Assembly: GCA_947359465.1 (NCBI GenBank)
Contig: OX375881.1
Coordinates: forward strand, 114,944,738 to 115,008,737
Source: Metellina segmentata
Taxonomy: Eukaryota; Arthropoda; Arachnida; Araneae; Tetragnathidae
Reading direction: 5' to 3'
DNA: 64,000 bases
Under the pieces are notes generated by a model that saw only the letters and a list, made by a program, of their open reading frames with translations, was not told the origin of the DNA and made no database searches. Shown piece after piece: positions 21,917 through 32,235 of the stretch. Position numbers and translations under genes: made by a program. The first letter of the stretch is position 1. Every line of letters begins with the position of its first letter.

Positions 21917-22804
21917 CACAGTCCAGTCACATTAATGTGACCACCACCTACTTTCGACATCAACGTGAAATAACCAATCACAAAAGGCAGGTGGCAGCAC
22001 ATTGCAGAGGAGTGTATATAAAGGATGTCCTAGGGCACTGAAAAGCATTTCAATCGTTGGCGTAATGCAGAAACGTAGCGATTTATCCGACGTCCAAAAG
22101 GGCATGATTATTGGCTTTCGGATCTAGGGTGGAAACATTTCGTAAACGGTTAATTTTGTGAACTGTTCGCGTGCCGCCGTGGTAAAAGTATACCGTGCAT
22201 GGCAAAATGGCACTATCCAAAATCAGCGGCGTGGCACATGTGGTGCACCAGGGGCTATAGATGACAGAGGCGAACGAAGGCTACGGAGATGCGTTCGGGC
22301 GAATAGACGTGCAACTGTTGAGCAACTGACCGCCCAAATGAACCAAGTTGCTACCAAGAGTGTATCTTCAACAACGGTTCAGCGAGCGTTGCTGCGCATG
22401 GGCCTCCGCAGCAGACGCCTGGTTAATGCACATGTGCTGACTGCTGTTCATTGGTGACGAAGGCTGGAATTTGCACGCCAGTACCGCAACTGGACGTCCA
22501 CAGAGTCGCGACAGGTGGCTTTTTCCGATGAATCACGTGTTATGCTCCATCGAACAGATGGACGTTGGCGTATACGACGTGACACGTCTGAAAGCAAACA
22601 CCCTGCATCCGCAACCCATGGATCCTCAACCGAATAATCTAGCGCAGCTGGCCACGGCACTGGAGTCGGCATGGCTCAACATCCCCGTGAACACTTTCAG
22701 AAACCTAATTGACTCTCTTCCTGCACGTCTCGCAGCGGTCCGCTCTGCCAAAGATGGTTATTCTGGCTTTTGACAGGTGGTCACATTAATGTGACTGGAC
22801 TGTG
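21917..22804 (+). mobile_element. Tc1-like element, internally deleted (copy 1)
   Basis: TIRs CACAGTCCAGTCACATTAAT and its complement sit at the ends, flanked by TA on both sides (21915-21916, 22805-22806). At 888 bp it is shorter than a typical ~1.3-kb Tc1 element. It matches 34057-34907 at both ends and through the N-terminal coding half. Confidence 0.95.
22065..22773 (+). pseudogene. Broken Tc1-like transposase
   Basis: The frame opens with MQKRSDLSDVQKGMIIGF, a Tc1 N-terminal helix-turn-helix. It is interrupted by stops near 22125, continues through a second helix-turn-helix (VSSTTVQRALLRMGLRSRRL), another stop after AVHW, and the first catalytic Asp in FSDESR near 22530. The part that would hold the second Asp and the Glu is deleted. 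The C-terminal tail returns as LPARLAAVRSAKDGYSGF just before the right TIR. It cannot make active transposase. Confidence 0.85.
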
Positions 22805-22806
22805 TA

Positions 22807-23220
22807 GTTTTAATTAATAAAATAAATATCGATATTATAATTGATTTTACTAGATATTTAGGTACCCAAATTTCTGAATCAATTGTAGATAGCGTACATT
22901 CCTGTTGAATAAATAGTTATTTACTTCTGTTATGGCTGTGTTTGGTTGATTTATAGCTCATCGCCCGACTACGTTAGTCTCTAGTTTCCTTTTCAATCAA
23001 AATATGTCTCGAAGTCTTTCCTCCGACAGTTTATGTTAAGAAAAGCATAAGAAAAGTCATAAACAAATGAACCGTAATAAGTAGCAGAACACTATTGTTT
23101 TGTTTTTCCTTTTCAATTCAATCGGAACTGTTTATCAGCTGTTTCCAAGAACGTGTTAGTGCTCTCTTCTGCTCATATGCCCCGTTTGAAAGTGCTTGTA
23201 TCTTTTTCATTTTGAAAGCG
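22807..23220. other. AT-rich spacer
   Basis: Nothing recognised. Confidence 0.4.
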
Positions 23221-23390
23221 AGGTAATTATTTAATTAACGTCGTACTGGAGTAATACATTGGGTTATTGGTGACGGTCCGGGATCAACCCCTACGGAAAT
23301 GATCCAAGAACAACACCACGTAATTTTGATCCGCGGTTATATGACGAGGTCACACCCGAGATGGCACTCCACTCTCCAAACTCTGTCGCT
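23221..23390 (-). repeat. SINE-B 3' fragment
   Basis: Minus-strand SINE end: TTTAATTAACGTCGTACTGG, GACGGTCCGGGATCAAC and ATGACGAGGTCACACC. The head is missing. Confidence 0.75.
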
Positions 23391-23589
23391 GCGCTTTCAA
23401 GTCTTGCATTGTGTTCAACTTTTGTCTCTGTCGCCATGCCGACAGCCAATCAGATTCCAGAGCACCTTTCCTAATCCAATTTCGGTTGATGGTTTTCACC
23501 CACTGCTTTCTTCAATCATCATCCAGAAGCTTTGAAAACAATCGTCTTCGCTGTAAAAGGAGTTTTATAAAACACCGGACGCGATCTGT

Positions 23590-23700
23590 CAGCCATCTTG
23601 CAGAATCAGAAGCGGTTATAAATGTTTTGCTTTCGAAAAAGAAAATTATGCGCATGCGCAAATAAATTGCTGTTGATAGCGGTAAGATGGCTTTTTTTAA
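23590..23700. promoter_or_regulatory. Possible promoter-like motif cluster
   Basis: The palindrome TGCGCATGCGCA (NRF1 consensus) lies at about 23649-23660. GCCATCTT (YY1 type, reverse) lies upstream near 23593 and AAGATGGC (YY1 type, forward) downstream near 23685. Such clusters occur at housekeeping promoters in animals. No transcript or first exon is identified next to it, so this is suggestive only. Confidence 0.25.
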
Positions 23701-24460
23701 CAGTTGCCGTCTGTCTCTGTTGCTGTTGGTATGAAGCCACCATAAAAAGCGAGAGAGCAATCGTTCTGTAGTCCGTTTGGATATATATACCGTTTCGTTC
23801 TTTTTCTAAAAAATAAAGGTTGTCTTTCTTACCGAGATTTTATTTTTATTTAGCTGGTCTAATAAATTGCTATGAGCTATATTGTGGATTGCTGATAAAC
23901 TGCGTAGGGCAGGAATATAAATAAAAGGCGTGTATCAGCTTCCGTGATAGGTCACATATTTCAAAAAGCCACTTTGTAAAAATCTCAAGAACTTTAAAGT
24001 ATCAAATTATTACTTCGAAATCCGTTAATCTTCACGTAAAAGCCCAACAAAATCAGAACGCTCCACCGGTATGATAGTGGATGGTGTACAGCATTTTTCT
24101 AGTCGAGGGGATCAATTAATTAGCGTGATGCATTATGCAAATGTACTCAGGCACGCTATTAGAGATGTTATATTAATTGTTTTGACTGGTATACGGTAAA
24201 AGCTTTCAAACAAAATTGCAAAATTTCAGAAACAAATTTTAGAGTAATTATCCCACACGCAATATCTGGAAGGAGAATGTTATTGGAAGGCGTAGGAATG
24301 GCGTTGGAACTTTTGTCTCATGATTCGTGACGCCAGGGGTTAAAAATAAAAGCTCAATTCACTTCGCTGAAGTCAGGCACGTTGAACCAGGAACAATTCG
24401 AAGCAAACTGGGATACAATTCATACTGATCACTGAAATATCCATTCACATGAGTAGATAG

Positions 24461-24740
24461 GTTGGAATTTTAATTAACGTCCGGTAGGTCTAACACAACG
24501 GGCTATTGGGGTGACGGTCCGTGACCTACCCCGAAGAGAAAGATACGAGGACAACACACCACGTAATTTCGAACCACGGTCAAATGACGAGGTCACATCT
24601 GATCAGGCACCTAACTGTCCAATTTTCCACAACACGCCTACGTGAGCGGGCATTTGAGATCAAGAAAGATTTAATGTGAACCAGCCTCATTTTTACACGA
24701 CGGTCTTTGGTTGGATTTTAACTAACAATACGCTATTTCT
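24461..24740 (-). repeat. SINE-B, near full length
   Basis: Minus-strand copy from TTTTAATTAACGTCC to the damaged tRNA-like head near 24710-24740. It is fused to the CCCGGCGTT repeat at about 24740. The same fusion is present at 27065, so both are copies of one chimeric junction. Confidence 0.8.
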
Positions 24741-25043
24741 TTCCTGTCTTCAGACCAATTTGTAGACTTGAAAAATGGCACACGGGTAGACCAAAAAGTG
24801 CGTTTCAAAGCCCCAATTTTAAAATCTAAAGTTTGTTTTCCTGCAATAAATGGATATAGATAAGGAAACACGTTCTACAGGGTTTGTATATGAGTTAACA
24901 CAGGGAAATGTCGCGGTCCTACTTGAAACCCGAGCAACGCCGGGTTATTCGGCTAGTAAAATATAAAAATAAGGTATTACAATTAAGATATTAGTTCTTG
25001 ACACTTCTATTGTTGTTTCAACGAAACATCTCGTCATAAGTTA
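24626..25043 (+). repeat. Left arm of a large inverted duplication
   Basis: This segment reads as the reverse complement of 26750-27164 over about 415 bp with roughly 10% mismatch by eye. It contains part of SINE-B, the CCCGGCGTT repeat, and a segment ending with CATCTCGTCATAAGTT. Confidence 0.85.
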
Positions 25044-25506
25044 TATTTGTCTAAATTTTATTCATGTCTTAAATTCTTACTATGTTCATGATATAAGATT
25101 TTCCAACTTATATAATGTTAAGCATATCAGGTACTTCAACATAATATAAATTGGTATAATTTTTCTTTAATGAGGAAAAGGAAATGAAACACAAATAGAA
25201 ACTACTAAAGGATTTAATCAGAGAAAGATTTTACGCATGGCATAGATATGCACAAAAAAAACGGTTATTGTTGCATGAATATTTTGTGTTTACATTATTA
25301 CTAATTCTTATCGGCTCATTTGTCTGATGCAATTCTTTACATACAGATTACAGTTAGTTGACTCCTAGTCTTTAACGTTGTTCCTATCGTTCGGTACGCT
25401 TGTGTGTTGTAATGTCTCTGTATAATTATTAAATATCTTATCGGATTTGGAATTGTCTTGTAATACTGAAATAAGAGTATAACATTTATAAAAACTTTCG
25501 AAGGAA

Positions 25507-25966
25507 TCTATATATATATATATAATTCTCTTACGTGGCACACAAAAAAGACGTTATTTGTTATCGCCTTTTGGCAACACTGTAAGATTGTTTGTTTACC
25601 ACGAAACCTCGTGATTCAATTGAATTTATAGCGTTATCGGATAAAATTGAAAAGAAAAAAATTAATATTAGTCATACTGGGTATTCGATTTCCAAAGCAG
25701 TGCTCACATTTCGAGTCAAAATTTTCTTAAAGTTTTCATTTGAATTCCAAATTATTCGAGTTCTGATTCCAGAGGTACTTTATAATTTTTCTGTAGGACA
25801 ACAAATTTATGTTTGAAAAATATTTTTTTGGAATATCAAATTTTGTAAACAATGTCTTCATTGATGCGAGCGAAGCGATCAAGGTTCGCGCAACGAACCG
25901 ATGAGGATTGCAAAGTAATCCTCCGGGGGTTGACGAGCGTTAGCGAGCAGGGGGCGTGCCCCTTAG
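25507..25966 (+). mobile_element. Helitron-like non-autonomous element
   Basis: It starts TCTATATATAT then AATTCTCTTACGTGGC after an A. It ends with a GC-rich hairpin (GGGGGCGTGCCCC) immediately before CTTAG and a T. TC start, 3' hairpin with near-CTRR end, A/T insertion site and no TIR or TSD are Helitron hallmarks. Several further short hairpins (GGTTCGCGCAACGAACC, GGATTGCAAAGTAATCC) precede the end. The 74-codon frame at 25592-25816 has no recognised domain. The terminal motif is not a perfect CTRR. Confidence 0.65.
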
Positions 25967-26749
25967 TTATCAAATAATTACCTAGCAGAAAATTCTTTTT
26001 AATTTGTTGCTGATCCTAGAACAAAATTCCGTTACGTCATTTCAAAGATGACTCAATTCGCCTTACATAGCCCTCTAACCGTTGTTCGAAATTACGTGAT
26101 GTTGTCCTCTGATCTTTCCCTTTAGGGGATAATGACGTTTAAAAAAAAACAAATACCATTCGCATTACAAAATACATTTATGACAGCAACAACTTCAATT
26201 ACTTCTCTTATCCTTTACAAATAGTACGTCATAGTTTCTTGTTGATTTGAAAATTCTACTCTGTCTGTTCACAAGAATGATTCACACAAAACAACTTTAT
26301 GTTTTCAAAATGAAACATATAATTTATCAGGGTAAAAAAACACATTTATAATTTCGAAAGAAAATGTGAATTTCCAGAAATCCCATCGACTAAGAACTTT
26401 CAACTATTCGAACGCTTTTGAATTGTTTAAATTCCACCAATGTATGAATTGAAATTAAGCTCCCCATTCTTCGGAGGCTGGCGTAATTATATTTGGTGAA
26501 TACATTCGTTGCTCAGCTGAGCAATTGTGTCATCCTTACACTTACAGCGTCGAAGCGAGAATATATTTTCGCGATTATTCCTATCCGGGGGGCAAAAGCG
26601 ATGAATGGAGAATATTTGCGATCCGATTTAACTCTAAGTAATGAATTTAGAGTGCTTGTTTATGATGTAACAACGAAATTTATATAGTATTACGTAGTTT
26701 ATATATTATTTAACTTATACGCGTAATATACGTAATGTATACAGTTTTT
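25967..26749. other. Spacer with SINE scrap and a duplicated segment
   Basis: 26060-26130 (plus) is a SINE 3' scrap. 26603-26692 is repeated in direct orientation at 27163-27246 (GAGAATATTTGCGATCCGAT, GTAACAACGAAATTTATATA). A 64-codon frame at 26493-26687 covers this duplicated piece and has no recognised domain. Confidence 0.6.
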
Positions 26750-27164
26750 AACTTATGACGAGATGCTTCGTTGAAACAACCAATAGAAGTGTCAGGAATT
26801 AATATCTTAATTGTAATATCTTATTTTTATGTTTTACTAGCCGAATAAGCCGGCGTTGCTCGGGTTTCAAATATGAACCCGACATTTCCCTGTGTTAACT
26901 CAAACACAAACCCTGTAGAACGTGTTTCCTTATCCATATCCAATTATTGCAGAAAAACAAACTTTAGATTTTAAAATTGGGGCTTCATGAGCACTTTTAG
27001 GACTACCTGTGTGCCAATTTTCAAGGCTTCCAATTGGTCTGAAGACAGGAAAGAAATAGCGTGTTGTTAGTTCAAATCCAAACCAAAGACCGTCGTGTAA
27101 AAATGAGGCTGGTTCACGTTAAATCTGTCTTGGTCTCAAATGCCCGCTTACGTAGGAGTGTTGT
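26750..27164 (-). repeat. Right arm of the inverted duplication
   Basis: Reverse complement of 24626-25043. It includes TGACGAGATGCTTCGTTGAA, the CCCGGCGTT repeat and the SINE-B head and body start (AAAGACCGTCGTGTAAAAAT). Confidence 0.85.
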
Positions 27165-27246
27165 GGAGAATATTTGCGATCCGATTTAACTCTAAGTAAT
27201 GAATTTAAAGCGTTTGTTTATGATGTAACAACGAAATTTATATAGT

Positions 27247-27909
27247 ACTAGCAAAATACCCGACCTTACTCGGTTTGAATTGGTTTACTCTAGATTGAAG
27301 ATATAATCAAAATATATAATGACTTACGTTTTTTGTAGAATAAAAATTTATTTTAACATCTTTCGACATCTTTATATTTTCTACAACTTTCTTTGGACAC
27401 AAATCCTACACATGCATATCCATTCATGTTATACATTTCACATACATCGCACAATTGCAATACTGGTAATACTTTAATTGCAATATACTGGCAAAATACT
27501 GGTAATTGCAATACTTTCAGCAATACTGGTAAAGCAATCGAAGTAATCGTCATATTCAATAGACATTCCAATTTTTCCAAAACTACCAAATTATGGTTGA
27601 TTTAAGTATACTTACTCAGGTGTTTTAGCATGAAACTCAACTAAATATAACAATAAAGAAATGTTTAATATTGCATTCACTAAACAAATAGATAATGTAT
27701 AAAATAAAATAAAATTCAATCAAATATCTGGAATACAATTTATGTGATGTCTACACAAACACACAAACACAAAATCGAGCATAGAACAGAAAGACGGACA
27801 GACAGACTTTCGCAACCAATGCCACTCACTAAATGAAGATAAGTACTCACTGTATGCAAATTTTCATGAAAATATCTTAAACCGCGTGGACGTGTATAGG
27901 GCACAACAT

Positions 27910-27940
<31 letters not shown>

Positions 27941-28052
27941 CCAAACGAGAAAAAGGCGGATTCGGCATCAGAAGGGTCCAAAACGGATAGAAAACTTGAA
28001 ATGGGTCGAAAATATTGAATGTACAAACAAACACTCCATTCTTATTTATATA
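27247..28052 (+). repeat. Dispersed repeat starting CTAGCAAAATACCCG, with GACA tail
   Basis: About 0.8 kb starting CTAGCAAAATACCCGACC and ending TTATTTATATAGAT, near a (CAGA)n run at 27909-27941. The flanks TTTATATAGTA and TTTATATAGAT look like a target duplication. The paralogous empty site at 26676-26692 (TTTATATAGTATTACGTAG) supports insertion here. It is probably a relative of the repeat at 19995. Confidence 0.65.
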
Positions 28053-28089
28053 GATTACGTAGTTGCATGCTATTTATTCCGGCCGCTTG

Positions 28090-28380
28090 GTGGGCAGCAG
28101 TAGCCAGGTTGGTAGAGTAACGGATTACAAACCTCGGGTTCGAATCAAGCCAAAGTCCGTCGTGTACAAAGGAGGTTGGTTCAAGTTCAATATGTCGTAG
28201 CCTCAAATGTCCACGAATTTGGAGAGTGGGGTGCCAGCTCAGGTGTTGCCTCGTCATATGACCGTGGATCAAAATTATATGGTGCTGTCCTCAATTCTTC
28301 CCCTTGGAGACTGATCCCGGACCGTTGTCAATAGCCCGTTGTGTTGCTCCAGTACGACGTTAATTCAAATACCTACCTAC
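28090..28380 (+). repeat. SINE-B, full length
   Basis: Head with GTAGCCAGGTTGGTAGAGTA and B-box GGGTTCGAATC, shared body, and end AATTCAAATACCTACCTAC. It is followed at 28395-28507 by a minus-strand SINE-B 3' fragment. Confidence 0.85.
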
Positions 28381-28507
28381 TCTTTGGGATTGATTCCGAC
28401 AGGTATTTTAATTAACGTCGCATTGGAGCAGCACAATGGGATTGTCGACGGTCCGAGATCAATCTCGAATGGATAGGTCCGAAAACAACACGACGTAATT
28501 TAGAACC

Positions 28508-28787
28508 ATCGTTCCAGTTGAAACTTGCTGACATACGAAGCACAGCATCGTATTTCTATTCTGTGAAATGAAAGTTCGTTGAAGAAGTGATCTCCGGCAT
28601 TTGTAGAAAGTGAATGATCCGAAGAAGGGTTGTTTTGATGGGAGCGTGGAAAGACCGGAGCATGTTCAAATGTCGATCCTCCTAGCCGTTCCATAGCACG
28701 GGACGCCACCGATGCGTTTCTCGCTCTTCCGATAACGCGACTCGATCCGATAAAGAGGGGGAAGAACACAAATTACCAAATCGTCAG
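28508..28787. other. Spacer
   Basis: Balanced composition. A minus-strand 89-codon frame (28500-28769) has no recognisable domain. Confidence 0.35.
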
Positions 28788-30392
28788 CAAGGGGAGCGAC
28801 ATCGACAACAAAACATCGATGTTTTGAAAACATCGATGTTCAAAATTAAAACATCGATGTTAATAATACATCGAATATATTGTATTTGTCTTTGCAATCT
28901 CTACCCAGCCTTGCCATTGGAAATTTAAAAAAAAATAATAATAATACATCGACCAAAAACCATCAATGTTTTTGAACATCATTATGTTTAAACTTCCCTC
29001 AATTTCTTAAATCTGGTTTAGTAGCCACAAACATTAATTTTCGCGGGAGGAGGGGGGGGGGGATTAATTTAATTTGTCATTTAAAACTAAGATTTTTTTA
29101 ACTGTCAAAACAAGTTTAAAAAAATTGATACAAACAATATACAAATTTTTATTTCCAAAATGAATAATATAAAAGAAAATAATATTTGCAACAATGTGAC
29201 ATAGATACTACCAACAATAAGTATAATTCGGTAGGTACATAACAATAATATTGTTAGTTATTATTAATTATTCATCAACTTATGGGGTGGGGGAACAAAC
29301 AAACTTATTTTTTATTCACGGTAAATAAAAAGTGTTAGGGTCTATAATTATTATATGTCCTAGTATTTGATATTTACAGTTTTCAAAAAAAGAGGTTTAT
29401 TAACATTCTCCAACTGAAGCCGACTTCTTTTTCACTAACTATCCCACCAGTAAGGGAAAAACACTTTTTTTGATGGAACGGATGTCCCCATCACTGACAA
29501 ATACTTAATTGCAAGGTTATTTTTCTTCATTTTTGCTATGGTACTTTTTTTATTCAAAAATAAAACATCGACAATGTTAAAACATCGATGTTAAGCAAAC
29601 ATCGGCTTCAATACATCGATGGTAAATACATCGATGTTTTTTTTTAAACAACGATGTTTTGAAAAGATCGACATCTATGTCGCATCCCTAATAGGTACTA
29701 CTAACTATAAGTATAATTTAGTAGGTACCTAACAGTAATTATTGTTAGTAATTATTAATTATTTATATACTTGTTGGAAGAAAACACAACAAACTTATTT
29801 TTTATTTACTGTAAATAAAAAAAATTGGGGCCTATAATTCTTATGCCTTAATTACAATTATATGCCTTAATATTTGTTATTTACAGTTCGTTAAAACGAG
29901 AAGTTTGTTAACTTTCTCCACCTTAAGCCGACTTCTTTTTTCACCAGTTAGGGAAAAAACTCTTTCTGCTGGGACAGTTGTCGCCATCACTGACAAATAC
30001 GTAGGTGCACTGTTATTTTTCTTAATTTTTACTATGGTGCTTTTTACATTCAAAATCGCAACGTAAAAACATCGATGTTAAACAAACATTGGATCCAATA
30101 AATCGATGGTAAATACAACAATGTTTTTATAAAACATCGACATCGATGTCGTAACCCTACTTTTCAGACCTTCACACTTGGTCTAAAAGTTTGTTCAATT
30201 TACTGATTATAAAAATAATGCTACTTGGTTAGTTTTTAAATTTTTTAACTGTACTTTTTTCACTAAATATAAAAAATATACAGCATAATAACATCGACAA
30301 GTGTAAACATCGATGTTACAAAAACATCGGCTCCAATACATAGATATTTTTTATAAAACATCAATGTTTTGAAGACATCAATGTCGCATCCC
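28788..30392 (-). mobile_element. hAT remnant with internal tandem duplication
   Basis: It begins AAGGGGAGCGACATCGA and ends with the complement of TAGGGATGCGACATTGATG. The palindrome AACATCGATGTT and variants occur many times near the ends and at two internal places, as expected of hAT subterminal binding sites. A segment of about 490 bp is present twice in direct orientation (29205-29690 and 29695-30165), each with a hAT C-terminal remnant, and a third end-like piece closes the element. No matching 8-bp TSD was found. Confidence 0.75.
29380..30010 (-). pseudogene. Two copies of a hAT transposase C-terminus
   Basis: On the minus strand the right copy (29890-29990) reads VPAERVFSLTGEKRSRLKVE followed by a stop some 15 codons later. 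The left copy (29380-29510) reads SVPSKKVF and, after a frameshift, SLTGGIVSEK. This matches the hAT dimerisation motif (SER-FS-aG-RsrL). The rest of the transposase is absent. Confidence 0.75.
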
Positions 30393-30454
30393 TAGTTGAA
30401 GCATGCGTTGAAATTTCTTGTTATCGAGGTTTGATAAAAATGACTAGGTATAGT

Positions 30455-30580
30455 AGGTATTTTAATTGACACGCGCTAGAGCAACACAACGGGCTATTGG
30501 CGATGGTCCTGGATCAAACCCGAAAGGAAAGATCCGAGGACGAAACCACGTAATTTTTAATCAAGGTCAGGTGACAAGAA
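30455..30580 (-). repeat. SINE-B 3' fragment
   Basis: GTAGGTATTTTAATTGACAC, then GAGCAACACAACGGGCTATT and the diverged body. The head is missing. Confidence 0.75.
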
Positions 30581-30901
30581 AAATTAGTATAGCACCTGTT
30601 TTCTACTATTATCCAACCCCCTATATTTCAAAATCATTTTTTTTATCGAATGGCTATTCAACAAGGCTTACTAACCATGTGCCCTAGAATGAAACAGTTG
30701 ACAGTCTTTGTAACGAAACCGCGCGAGTAAATCGGAAACTGGTTTTCCATGACAACGGACGTATTTGTTATTGTTTACTTTTCTGTGTATGAGAGACTAT
30801 TGGTGTAAACAAAACAATTTATGCGAGAAGAAAAGGTATTTCCGGGTAACCTTTAGAGGCATTTTCTATCAAGCTAAATGTATTAGGCAGATATGTATCA
30901 G

Positions 30902-31345
30902 ATAGGTATTTAATTAACATCGCTCTAAAGCAGGTTTGTTTGACCAACCGCTATAGTGGTTAAGGTGTTAGCCTGTAGATCGGAAGGTTCCTGGTTCGAA
31001 TCCGGGCCCGGGCATAGATGTCTGTAAACGTATGGTGTAGAGGCGGCTGGTGCACCTTAAATCTGTCGTGGCCGAAAGTCCTCACGTTGGGTGTGGAAGT
31101 TTGTAGAGTGGGGTGCCAGCTCAGGTGTTGCTTCGTCGTTTGACTGTAGTTCAAAATTACGAGGTGTTGTCCTCGGAACCTTCCCTTAAGGGATTGATCA
31201 CGGACCGTCATCAATAGCCCGTTGTGTTGCTCTAATACGACGTTAATACAAAATTACCAATTACCTGAAGCAGGTTTGTATTCTAGTTAACGTCGCACTG
31301 GAGCAACACAACGGGCTATTTGCGTTGTTCTCGTATCTTTCCCAG
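30902..31345 (-). repeat. SINE-B fragment split by SINE-A
   Basis: 30902-30939 (ATAGGTATTTAATTAACATC) and 31268-31345 (GTCGCACTGGAGCAACACAA) are both minus-strand SINE-B 3' pieces on either side of the SINE-A copy. Confidence 0.65.
30940..31267 (+). repeat. SINE-A, full length, with 12-bp TSD
   Basis: Head, body and ATTACCAATTACC tail are complete. The TSD AAGCAGGTTTGT is at 30928-30939 and 31268-31279. Confidence 0.92.
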
Positions 31346-31350
31346 CAAGT

Positions 31351-31655
31351 AATTGGCAATTTTTAATTAACGTCCTACTACAGCAACACAACGGGATTTT
31401 GACGACTGTCCGGGATCAATCCCTTAAGGCAAAGAACCGAGGATACCTTAATTTTAAATCACGGCCAGATGACGAGGTCATACCTGAGCTGGCACCCCTA
31501 TTCTCCAAACTCCCACACCACGCCAACATGGGGACATTTGAAACCAAGACAGATTAAAAGTGCATCCTTGTAAACGACGGTCTTTGACTGGACCTTGTTT
31601 CGAACTCGCAACCCTCCGGTAGCTAATCCATTGTTCTTTCAACAGATACCGCGGG
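31351..31655 (-). repeat. SINE-B, near full length
   Basis: Minus strand. AGTAATTGGCAATTTTTAAT tail side, body, then a head with a diverged B-box (GGTTGCGAGTTCGAAAC) near 31590-31610. Confidence 0.8.
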
Positions 31656-31959
31656 ACGTTTATTTATATGGATAGATGTATATTTACATGATAATTTAAG
31701 AGGGTTTAAAAAGTAAATTAGACTTAAAAATGTATTTCAATAAACTCTTGTCTAAACACAGCATCCGGCACACAAGGACTTCCCCAGTGGTCACTTTACC
31801 TTCTGCCCTCTTCGAAAAAATCCCCCTTTGGTTCTTCATATAACGCATCGAGATGTCCTAGAAAAATCGTCAGCTTAAAAGTCCATGACTTCCAACTTGA
31901 CAGTAGGGTTTTTGCACTAACCGATTTAAATATGTTCCTAAATAACGTTTCTGTCGTCG

Positions 31960-32175
31960 CTCTTAGGGCTGCGGAATATCCAGGTTGGAAAAGCAACAGA
32001 TTTGTAACTACAGTGCGCAAAGGGTGCTGGTGAACTGGCTAAATCTGTCAAGGGCTCAAGGGCCCTCGCGTTTGCGTAGTGTGAAAGTTCGGAGAGTGGG
32101 ATGCCAGCGCAGGTGTTGCCTCGTCATCCTACCGTAATTCAAAATTACGTGGTGTTGTACTTGGATATTTCTCAA
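31960..32175 (+). repeat. Degraded SINE-B
   Basis: Diverged head at 31965-32005, then GTGCGCAAAGGGTGCTGGTG and the body up to GTGGTGTTGTACTTGGATA. The 3' end is lost next to the Tc1 element. Confidence 0.65.
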
Positions 32176-32235
32176 ACGCTTTAAAAAAATATTTAAATGA
32201 ATACTGTTTCTTAATTCTACTGTTTATGTTCTACA

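Noticed and set aside
26493..26687. 64-codon frame thought at first to be a Helitron helicase end
   Set aside because: No helicase motif could be identified, and the C-terminal part is a locally duplicated segment.
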